NCBI RefSeq assembly: GCF_001667885.1
Contig: NZ_LZJW01000164.1
Location: 96,750-160,749, forward strand
Direction: 5' to 3'
DNA length: 64,000 nucleotides
Source: Mycobacterium scrofulaceum
Lineage (GTDB): Bacteria; Actinomycetota; Actinomycetes; Mycobacteriales; Mycobacteriaceae
Below are positions 8,099-15,078 of this stretch, one piece after another. Position 1 is the stretch's first letter; each line of letters starts with the position of its first letter. The position numbers and the translations under genes were made by a program. The notes under the pieces were generated by a model that was not told the DNA's origin, searched no databases, and worked only from the letters and a program-made list of their open reading frames with translations.

Positions 8099-8124
8099 GA
8101 TCGCGAGCGCGGCGAAGCCGGGCG
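8099..8124. repeat. Dispersed 26 bp repeat, copy 2 (between murI and the Rv1339-like gene)
   Basis: The partner of 6380-6405, differing at one base. It lies in the 106 bp gap between the Rv1339-like start (8064) and the murI stop (8171), followed by a short hairpin CCCCGC-AA-GCGGG around 8130-8142. Confidence 0.65.
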
Positions 8125-8170
8125 ACGTCCCCCGCAAGCGGGTGGTGCCCCCAGGGCGCCATGATCCTCA

Positions 8171-8986
8171 TCAGTCGATCCGCACGTGGTGGACGGGTTG
8201 CACGCCGGTGACCGCGGGCCCCAGGAACCGGGCCGCCAACTTGGTGAAGGCCTCCGGGTCGCCGGTCGCTTCGAAGACTCGGGTCGCGGGAGGCGCGTCA
8301 TGCGGACGCAGCAGGTCGCGCTCGGTCAGCACCCGCAGCACCTCCTTGGCGGTTTCCTCGGCGCTGGACACCAGCGTCACGTGCTCGCCCATCGCCAGTT
8401 GGATCAACCCGGACAGCAGCGGGTAGTGCGTGCACCCGAGCACCAAGGTGTCGACCTGGGCGCGCTGCAGCGGCTCCAGGTAGCCCTCCGCGAGCCCAAG
8501 CACCTGGCGGCCGCTGGTCACGCCGCGCTCGACGAAGTCGACGAAGCGCGGGCAGGCCACCGCGGTGATCTCGGTGTCGCGGGCCGCGGCGAACGCATCC
8601 TGGTAGGCGTGTGAGTTGATGGTCGCCCGGGTGCCGATGACGCCGATGCGGCCGTTGCGCGTCGTGGCGACCGCGCGGCGCACCGCCGGCAGGATCACCT
8701 CGACGACCGGCACGTCGTACCGCTCGCGGGCGTCCCGCAGGCACGCCGCCGACGCCGTGTTGCAGGCGATCACCAACGCCTTGACGCCGCGGCCCACCAG
8801 GTCGTCCCCGATCGCCAGCGCGTGCGCGCGCACCTCGGGAATGGTGAGCGGGCCGTACGGTCCGTGCCCGGTGTCACCGACGTAGACGATGTCCTCGTCG
8901 GGCAGTTGGTCGATGATCGCCCGCGCGACGGTCAGTCCCCCGACGCCGGAGTCGAAGATCCCGACGGGAGCCAACGGCGAGCTCAT
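8171..8986 (-). CDS. murI: Glutamate racemase
   Basis: Makes D-glutamate for peptidoglycan. 271 residues from the ATG at 8986, the same length as I recall for Rv1338. The two catalytic cysteines are in VIACNTASA and LVLGCTHYPLL, and the N-terminal GIFDSGVGGLT and GDTGHGPYG motifs are typical of the family. The start overlaps the rhomboid stop by 4 nt (ATGA), showing translational coupling. Downstream a 106 bp gap with a dispersed repeat separates it from the Rv1339-like gene, whereas the neighbours upstream are tightly packed. Confidence 0.97.
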   Translation of the reverse strand: MSSPLAPVGIFDSGVGGLTVARAIIDQLPDEDIVYVGDTGHGPYGPLTIPEVRAHALAIGDDLVGRGVKALVIACNTASAACLRDARERYDVPVVEVILPAVRRAVATTRNGRIGVIGTRATINSHAYQDAFAAARDTEITAVACPRFVDFVERGVTSGRQVLGLAEGYLEPLQRAQVDTLVLGCTHYPLLSGLIQLAMGEHVTLVSSAEETAKEVLRVLTERDLLRPHDAPPATRVFEATGDPEAFTKLAARFLGPAVTGVQPVHHVRID

Positions 8987-9663
8987 GACTTGGGGCGCGG
9001 CGTCACGGCGCCGGCTTTTCTCTTCGCGCGGGCCTTGCGTTCCGGCGCGGACAACCAATACGCCGCGACGACACCGGCGATCGCACCGCAGAGGTGACCC
9101 TGCCACGACACACCCCCGCACCTGCCCAGTACCGGCATGGCCCCCAGCAGCACGCCGCCGTACGCGAACAGCACCACCAGTCCGATCACGATGTCGGCGA
9201 ACCTGCGCACGAAGATCCCGAACACGAGCAGGAAAGCCAGCCAGCCGAAGATCAGGCCGGAGGCCCCGATGTGATCGGTCGGCCCACACGAGCTGCCCAC
9301 GTTGCCGATGAGCCAGGTGCCGAACCCGCCGAGGATCCACACGATCGCCGTGGCCCACACGAACCGGCTCAGCCCGGCCAGCGTCATCAGGAAACCCAGC
9401 ACCAGAAGCGGGATCGTGTTGGCCATCAGATGCTGCCAGTTGGCGTGCAGGACCGGGGCGAAGACGATCCCCCACAGCCCGTCGGCCTCGAGCGGCCTGA
9501 TGCCGTTTTCGTCCAGGGAATGCCGCGTCAGCTGATCGATGAGCTCGACGAGGTAGAGCAACGCGACGAAGGTCAGGATCGTGGCCCCGCCCACCACCCA
9601 CGTGGGCCGCTTCGCCGGGCCCGCGGGTGCGCCCGGGCGTCCCGTCGAGGTCGTCTTACCCAT
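8983..9663 (-). CDS. Rhomboid-family intramembrane serine protease (Rv1337 family)
   Basis: 226 residues with about six membrane segments. The rhomboid landmarks are HANWQHLMAN in the second segment region, the catalytic serine in GASGLIFGW, and the catalytic histidine in SWQGHLCGAIAG. It cleaves membrane-protein substrates within the bilayer; the substrate in mycobacteria is not deducible. The N-terminus is short, basic and cytosolic, and the C-terminus is a Lys/Arg-rich tail. The stop overlaps the murI start by 4 nt. Upstream only 33 bp separate it from the S58 peptidase, whereas in M. tuberculosis the mec, cysO and cysM genes lie in this gap. Confidence 0.92.
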   Translation of the reverse strand: MGKTTSTGRPGAPAGPAKRPTWVVGGATILTFVALLYLVELIDQLTRHSLDENGIRPLEADGLWGIVFAPVLHANWQHLMANTIPLLVLGFLMTLAGLSRFVWATAIVWILGGFGTWLIGNVGSSCGPTDHIGASGLIFGWLAFLLVFGIFVRRFADIVIGLVVLFAYGGVLLGAMPVLGRCGGVSWQGHLCGAIAGVVAAYWLSAPERKARAKRKAGAVTPRPKS

Positions 9664-9696
9664 AGCTGCAGGTTACCGGCGCCGGCGGCGAACTCC

Positions 9697-10761
9697 TCAT
9701 CGGCCGAACGCGCCCGGCAACAGGCCGCGGTAGGTCGGTATCCCCGCCACCGGATCCGCGGCGAACACGCCGACCAGCACCGCCCGCGCCACGCAGTCGG
9801 CCGCCGCGGCTCCCACCTCTGCGGCGAGCCTCATCTCCGGCGAGAACGAGGCGGGCGAGTCGGCCGCGGGCGGCACCTCGACGGCGCCGGTTGCCAGCGC
9901 GAAGATCGTGTCGCCGTCGTACGGGGTGTGTGCCGGGCGGACGGCGCGGGCCAGCCCGTCCTGGGCGGCGACGGCGACGCGGCGGCACGCGGCCGGGCTG
10001 AGCGCCGCGTCGGTCGCCACCACCCCGATGACGGTGTTGAGCGGGTTCTCCAGCGGGCTCGCCGCGGTGGGCAACTGCGCGAAGGCGTCGATCTGCTCCG
10101 CCGGCGGTGGCCTCAGGCCGAACTCCTCGACCAGGTCCGTCATCCACGGCAGGCCGGTGGCCCGGTCGGCGACGTCGCCGGCGGAGTTCACCACGACCAC
10201 CGCGCCGACGGTCACCCCGCACGGCAGCGCCGTCGATGCCGTCCCGACACCGCCCTTGAGCACCCCGGCCCGCGCCCCGACGCCGGCGCCGACGTTGCCG
10301 ATGGCAGGCGCGGCCTCGCCCTCGACGGCCGCTTCGCAGGCCAGGTAACCGAACTCCGCGGTCGGACGACAGCCCCAGCCGCCCACCGGCAGATCGAAGA
10401 TCACCGCACCCGGGACGATGGGCACCACCCCGCCGTCCATCGCCACGCCGCGGTCCCGTTCTTCGAGCCAGCGCATGACGCCGTCGGCGGCCGCCAGACC
10501 GTAGGCGCTGCCCCCGGCGAGCAACACCGCGTCGATGTACCGGACGGTGTTGGCGGGATCGAGCAGATCGGTCTCGCGCGTACCGGGCGCGCCGCCGCGA
10601 CAATCCACCGCGCCGACGGTCCCCGGCGGCGTCAGCACGACGGTGACGCCGGAGGCCCATCCGGCGCCCATGGTGGCGTCGGGGTCGAGCCGTTGGTGGT
10701 GCCCGACGTGGATTCCCCCGACGTCGGTGATCGCGTTCGCCCGGCGGACGTCGGCACTCAT
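9697..10761 (-). CDS. DmpA/P1-type N-terminal nucleophile peptidase (family S58, Rv1333 family)
   Basis: 354 residues from the ATG at 10761, which overlaps the DUF2017 stop by 4 nt. The protein shows the S58 pattern: AITDVGGIHVGHHQ at the N-terminus, GGSAYGLAAADGVMRWLEE and NVGAGVGARAGVLKGGVGTAS, then VGAVVVVNSAGD. Members of this family self-cleave before a Ser/Thr in the last-named Gly-rich region to expose an N-terminal nucleophile and act as aminopeptidases. Here the GVG/TAS junction is the likely site (inference). The physiological substrate is unknown. Confidence 0.88.
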   Translation of the reverse strand: MSADVRRANAITDVGGIHVGHHQRLDPDATMGAGWASGVTVVLTPPGTVGAVDCRGGAPGTRETDLLDPANTVRYIDAVLLAGGSAYGLAAADGVMRWLEERDRGVAMDGGVVPIVPGAVIFDLPVGGWGCRPTAEFGYLACEAAVEGEAAPAIGNVGAGVGARAGVLKGGVGTASTALPCGVTVGAVVVVNSAGDVADRATGLPWMTDLVEEFGLRPPPAEQIDAFAQLPTAASPLENPLNTVIGVVATDAALSPAACRRVAVAAQDGLARAVRPAHTPYDGDTIFALATGAVEVPPAADSPASFSPEMRLAAEVGAAAADCVARAVLVGVFAADPVAGIPTYRGLLPGAFGR

Positions 10762-11336
10762 CGGGATCCCATGAGAACCAGCACGAGGTATTCCTGCAAC
10801 ACGGTCAGCCACTGGTAGACGTCGAAGTGCACGGCCAGCGGGTGGTCGGGGGGTAGGCGCTCCGGTCCTTCCGGCCCCACCTCGAGCATGACCCCCAGGG
10901 TCAGCCGGATGTCGTTGACCGCGGCGATCCAGGCGTTCGCGTCCTCCTCGCTCAGGTCGAACCGGCCGCCGCCCTCGGGGACGGTATCCAATAACCGCTG
11001 CGCGGCAAGGCGTTTGGCGTCGATGATCTCCGGCTCGTGCAGGCTGCGCAGCGCGGCGTTGAGGCCGTCGGCGCCCGAGCCCGATGGGTCGTCGTCGTCC
11101 GGGTGGAAGAAATCGGGCAACAGCCGGCGCAGGGTCGGATCCCTGGGCGGCTCGCTGTTGCCCGTCTTCATCCCGGTGATCTCCTCTAGTTCGTCTGCAG
11201 GAGAGGAAGATTCACGCTCGTCGAGCAACCCGATCATGGCGGTTGCCAAGTTCGTCAGCAGGGCGGCTTCGTGAGCCGCCAACGCGGACCGGAAACGGGG
11301 ACCGTCCGCGGTCTCGACGCGCTTCCACTTGCGCAC
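10758..11336 (-). CDS. DUF2017 protein (Rv1332 family)
   Basis: 192 residues from the GTG at 11336, giving the expected N-terminus (RKWKRVETADGPRFR). DUF2017 proteins are conserved in Actinobacteria and usually sit beside clpS, as here. No catalytic motif is visible; the protein is acidic and helical, with an acidic low-complexity patch (FFHPDDDDPSGSGAD) in the middle. The gene lies 25 bp after clpS and overlaps the S58 peptidase start. The context links it to ClpS-dependent protein turnover only by neighbourhood. The N-terminus is assigned by homology to the M. tuberculosis protein. Confidence 0.88.
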   Translation of the reverse strand: MRKWKRVETADGPRFRSALAAHEAALLTNLATAMIGLLDERESSSPADELEEITGMKTGNSEPPRDPTLRRLLPDFFHPDDDDPSGSGADGLNAALRSLHEPEIIDAKRLAAQRLLDTVPEGGGRFDLSEEDANAWIAAVNDIRLTLGVMLEVGPEGPERLPPDHPLAVHFDVYQWLTVLQEYLVLVLMGSR

Positions 11337-11361
11337 AGCTGATCGCCGAGGCCCTCGATGA

Positions 11362-11667
11362 TTAACGGTCCTGCTGCAGGGTCGCCCACAAACCGGCGGC
11401 ATGCAGCTTGGATACGTCGACTTCCATGGATTCCCGGCTGCCCGCCGACACCACCGCCCTGCCTTCGTTGTGCACCTGCAACATCAGCTTGGTGGCGTGC
11501 GGCTCGCTGTAACCGAACAACTTCTGGAACACATACGTCACGTAGGTCATCAAGTTGACCGGGTCATCCCACACGATCGTGACCCACGGACTCGCCGTGG
11601 CGTCTACCGGGGCGGACTCGCGTTGTCCTGTAGTGCCCGGCTTAGTGGGCGCTGACATTACAACCAT
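11362..11667 (-). CDS. clpS: ATP-dependent Clp protease adaptor ClpS
   Basis: Delivers N-degron substrates to the ClpC/ClpP protease. 101 residues, matching the usual mycobacterial length. The ClpS core is intact: VTIVWDDPVNLMTYVTYVF contains the substrate-pocket Asp-Asp, followed by KLMLQVHNEGRAVV and the C-terminal helix HAAGLWATL. About 25 disordered residues precede the core. The start is the ATG at 11667; an internal ATG at 11658 (MSAPTKPG) is possible. It is divergent from pncB and heads the clpS-DUF2017-S58 unit. Confidence 0.95.
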   Translation of the reverse strand: MVVMSAPTKPGTTGQRESAPVDATASPWVTIVWDDPVNLMTYVTYVFQKLFGYSEPHATKLMLQVHNEGRAVVSAGSRESMEVDVSKLHAAGLWATLQQDR

Positions 11668-11734
11668 GGTTCACACGATACCGAGGGTCAGGTGAGGTTT
11701 CCGAGCCCCTGATGGCAGCCGATACCGTTATGGA

Positions 11735-13048
11735 ATGAATGACCCGGTCGTAACTGGGCTGCTTACCGACAAGTACGAGTTGACGATGCTGGCCGCGGCG
11801 CTGCGCGACTGCACCGCCGATCGCACGACGACCTTCGAACTGTTCGCGCGGCGGCTGCCGGAGGGCCGCCGTTACGGCGTGGTGTGCGGCACCGGGCGGC
11901 TGCTCGAGGCGTTGCCGCAATTCGGCTTCGGCGACGAGGCCTGCCGGTCGCTGGAGGAGTTCCTCGACCCAGATACATTGCGCTACTTGCGGGATTTCCG
12001 TTTCGGCGGCGATATCGACGGTTACGCCGAAGGCGAGCTGTACTTCCCCGGCTCCCCCGTGCTGTCGGTAACCGGCACGTTCGCCGAATGCGTGGTGCTG
12101 GAGACGCTGGCGCTGTCGATCTTCAATCACGACACCGCGGTCGCGTCGGCGGCGGCGCGGATGGTGAGCGCGGCGAGGGGCCGCCCGCTGATCGAGATGG
12201 GATCGCGGCGAACCCACGAGCACGCCGCGGTCGCCGCGGCGCGCGCGGCCTATATCGCCGGCTTCGCCGCGTCGTCCAACTTGGAGGCCCAGCGCCGATA
12301 CGGCATCCCCGCCGAGGGCACGTCCGCGCACGCGTTCACGATGCTGCACGCGAGCGGCGAACCCCCCGAGGTGACCGAGCTGGCCGCCTTCCGCGCTCAG
12401 GTCGACGCGCTGGGCGCCGGCACCACGCTGCTGGTGGACACCTATGACGTGACGACCGGGGTGGCCAATGCCGTGGCCGCCGCCGGGGAGTCGCTCGGGG
12501 CGGTCCGCATCGACTCCGGCGAGCTGGGCGTGCTGACCCGCCAGGTCCGCGATCAGCTCGACCGGCTGGGCGCCACCAGGACCCGCATCGTGGTGTCCGG
12601 CGACCTCGACGAGTTCTCCATCGCCGCCTTGGGCGCCGAACCTGTCGACAGTTACGGCGTCGGCACGTCCCTGGTGACGGGTTCGGGCGCACCGACGGCG
12701 AACATGGTCTACAAGCTGGTCGAGGTGGACGGCATGCCCGTGCAGAAGCGGAGCACCCACAAGGAATCCCGCGGCGGCCGAAAAGAGGCACTGCGCCTGA
12801 GCCGCTCGTCCGGCACCGTCACCGAGGAGGTGGTGTATCCGGCAGGCCGCCCGCCCAGCGTCACCGAACCGTCGCGCACGTTGACCGTCCCGCTGGTCCG
12901 CGGCGGCGACTTGGTGTCCAAACCGAATGTGGCGGCGGCGCGCGAGCTGGTAGCTTCCGGGCTGCGCAGTCTGCCGTGGGAGGGTTTGAATCTGTCGCAG
13001 GGCGAGCCCGCGATCCCGACGACGCAGATCCCGCCGCCCCGCCCGTAG
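11735..13048 (+). CDS. pncB1: Nicotinate phosphoribosyltransferase
   Basis: Joins nicotinate to PRPP in the salvage branch of NAD synthesis. 437 residues. The start (NDPVVTGLLTDKYELTML) is the family N-terminus with the conserved TDxYELTM. IEMGSRRTHEHAA carries the conserved His/Arg region, and RIDSGELGVL and SYGVGTSLVTG follow the family order. The position next to dinG and opposite clpS matches Rv1330c, hence the pncB1 symbol. It is about ten residues shorter than the M. tuberculosis protein as I recall it. Divergent from clpS across 67 bp that must hold both promoters. Confidence 0.95.
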   Translation: MNDPVVTGLLTDKYELTMLAAALRDCTADRTTTFELFARRLPEGRRYGVVCGTGRLLEALPQFGFGDEACRSLEEFLDPDTLRYLRDFRFGGDIDGYAEGELYFPGSPVLSVTGTFAECVVLETLALSIFNHDTAVASAAARMVSAARGRPLIEMGSRRTHEHAAVAAARAAYIAGFAASSNLEAQRRYGIPAEGTSAHAFTMLHASGEPPEVTELAAFRAQVDALGAGTTLLVDTYDVTTGVANAVAAAGESLGAVRIDSGELGVLTRQVRDQLDRLGATRTRIVVSGDLDEFSIAALGAEPVDSYGVGTSLVTGSGAPTANMVYKLVEVDGMPVQKRSTHKESRGGRKEALRLSRSSGTVTEEVVYPAGRPPSVTEPSRTLTVPLVRGGDLVSKPNVAAARELVASGLRSLPWEGLNLSQGEPAIPTTQIPPPRP

Positions 13049-13081
13049 CACCGCAGAGCAAAGAGGATAGCCACGTCCGAA

Positions 13082-15076
13082 GTGTCCGTGCCCGAGTTGC
13101 TGGCCCTCGCCGTGGCCGCGCTCGGCGGCAGCGAGCGCAGCGGCCAACTCGAGATGGCCGACGCCGTCGCAAAGGCGTTCGCAACCGGTGAGCATCTCGT
13201 CGTGCAGGCCGGTACCGGCACCGGAAAATCACTGGCCTACCTGGTGCCGGCGATCGTCCGCGCCATCGACGACGACTCGCCCGTCGTGGTGTCCACGGCC
13301 ACGATCGCCCTGCAGCGCCAACTCGTCGATCGCGACCTGCCCCGTCTCATCGATTCGCTCGCCGACACGCTCCCCCGGCGCCCGCGGTTCGCGCTGCTCA
13401 AGGGTCGTCGAAACTACCTGTGCCTGAACAAGATCCACAACGGCGCCGCCGAGGCCGAGGACGACGCCGGCGACCGGCCGCAGGAGGAGCTGTTCGATCC
13501 CATGGCGGCCACCGCACTGGGTCGCGACGTCCAACGTCTCACGGCCTGGGCGTCGACGACCGACTCCGGTGACCGAGACGACCTGAAACCCGGTGTGCCA
13601 GACCGGTCCTGGTCCCAGGTCAGCGTTTCGGCGCGGGAATGCCTGGGCGTGGCGCGCTGCCCGTTCGGCGCCGAGTGCTTCTCCGAGCGGGCGCGGGGCC
13701 GGGCCGGCGCTGCCGACATCGTGGTGACCAACCACGCGCTGCTCGCCATCGACGCCGTCGCCGAATCGGCGGTGCTGCCCGAGCACGAGTTGCTGGTGGT
13801 GGACGAGGCGCACGAATTGGTCGACCGGGTGACGTCGGTGGCCACCGCCGAACTCACGCCGGCCGCCCTGGGCGTGGCGGCGCGCCGGATCGCCCGGTTG
13901 GTGAACCCGGAACTGACCCAACGCCTGGAGGCGGCGACGGCCAACTTCGCCGCGGCGATTCACGAGGGCACACCCGGCCGCATCGACCGCCTCGACGACG
14001 AACTGGCGACCTACCTGACCGCGCTGCGCGACGCGGCCGGCGCGGCACGCTCGGCGATCGACGGCACGAGCGATGCGAAAGCCGCTGCGGCCCGGGCCGA
14101 AGCGGTGGCGGCGCTGAGTGAAATCTCCGACACCGCCTCGCGCGTCCTGACGTCGTTCGCCCCGGCGATTCCCGATCGCACCGACGTGGTGTGGCTGGAT
14201 CACGAGGACAACCGGGGCGCCATGCGCCCGGTGCTACGGGTGGCCCCGCTGTCGGTCGCGGGCCTGCTGCGCGACCGGGTGTTCTCCCGGTCCACGACGG
14301 TGTTGACGTCGGCGACCCTGGTGATCGGGGGCTCCTTCGACGCGATGGCCGAGGCATGGGGCCTGACCGCCGCGGACCCCGGGAACGCGCGCTGGCGCGG
14401 CATCGACGTCGGCTCGCCGTTCCACCACGCCAAGGCCGGGATCCTCTACGTCGCCGCCCACCTGCCCCCACCGGGCCGCGACGGCACCGGTTCCGCCGAG
14501 CAGCTCACCGAAATCGAGGAGCTGATCACCGCGGCGGGCGGGCGGACCCTGGGGTTGTTCTCCTCGATGCGGGCCGCGCGGGCCGCCGCCGAGGCCATGC
14601 GCCAGCGGTTGTCGACGCCGGTGCTGTGCCAGGGCGACGACAGCACCTCCGCGCTGGTGGAGCAGTTCAGCGCCGACGCACAGACCTCGCTGTTCGGCAC
14701 GCTGTCGCTGTGGCAGGGCGTCGACGTGCCCGGCCCGTCCCTGTCGCTGGTGCTCATCGATCGCATCCCGTTTCCCCGGCCGGACGACCCGCTGCTGGGG
14801 GCGCGCCAACGCGCGGTGGCGGCGCGCGGCGGCAACGGCTTCATGGCCGTCGCCGCCAGCCACGCCGCTCTGCTGCTGGCGCAGGGCTCGGGCCGGCTCC
14901 TGCGGCGCGTCACCGACCGCGGAGTGGTCGCGGTGCTGGACTCACGGATGGTGACCGCCGGCTACGGCGGTTACCTGTGCGCCTCGCTGCCGCCGTTCTG
15001 GCAGACCACGGACCCCGCCCAGGTCCGCGCCGCGCTGGAGCGGCTGCGCACGGCCTCCGAAACCCAGCCCGCCTGA
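13082..15076 (+). CDS. dinG: ATP-dependent DNA helicase DinG (XPD-like, Fe-S)
   Basis: 664 residues from the GTG at 13082. An SF2 helicase of the XPD/DinG class that unwinds 5' overhangs and unusual structures. Motif I is QAGTGTGKSLAY and motif II is VVDEAHELVD (DEAH). Four cysteines between motifs Ia and II (NYLCLN, RECLG, RCPFG, ECFSE) are spaced as the Fe-S cluster ligands of the family. Motif VI is QGSGRLLRR. No N-terminal exonuclease domain is present. It follows pncB by 33 bp on the same strand and is convergent with glgP, whose stop begins 2 bp further on. Confidence 0.95.
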   Translation: MSVPELLALAVAALGGSERSGQLEMADAVAKAFATGEHLVVQAGTGTGKSLAYLVPAIVRAIDDDSPVVVSTATIALQRQLVDRDLPRLIDSLADTLPRRPRFALLKGRRNYLCLNKIHNGAAEAEDDAGDRPQEELFDPMAATALGRDVQRLTAWASTTDSGDRDDLKPGVPDRSWSQVSVSARECLGVARCPFGAECFSERARGRAGAADIVVTNHALLAIDAVAESAVLPEHELLVVDEAHELVDRVTSVATAELTPAALGVAARRIARLVNPELTQRLEAATANFAAAIHEGTPGRIDRLDDELATYLTALRDAAGAARSAIDGTSDAKAAAARAEAVAALSEISDTASRVLTSFAPAIPDRTDVVWLDHEDNRGAMRPVLRVAPLSVAGLLRDRVFSRSTTVLTSATLVIGGSFDAMAEAWGLTAADPGNARWRGIDVGSPFHHAKAGILYVAAHLPPPGRDGTGSAEQLTEIEELITAAGGRTLGLFSSMRAARAAAEAMRQRLSTPVLCQGDDSTSALVEQFSADAQTSLFGTLSLWQGVDVPGPSLSLVLIDRIPFPRPDDPLLGARQRAVAARGGNGFMAVAASHAALLLAQGSGRLLRRVTDRGVVAVLDSRMVTAGYGGYLCASLPPFWQTTDPAQVRAALERLRTASETQPA

Positions 15077-15078
15077 GC

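Noticed and set aside
9094..10818. 574-codon plus-strand frame, and other long frames antisense to glgP, atpD and rho
   Set aside because: In high-GC DNA long antisense frames are expected; all are Arg/Gly/His/Gln-rich and lie opposite genes with intact motifs.
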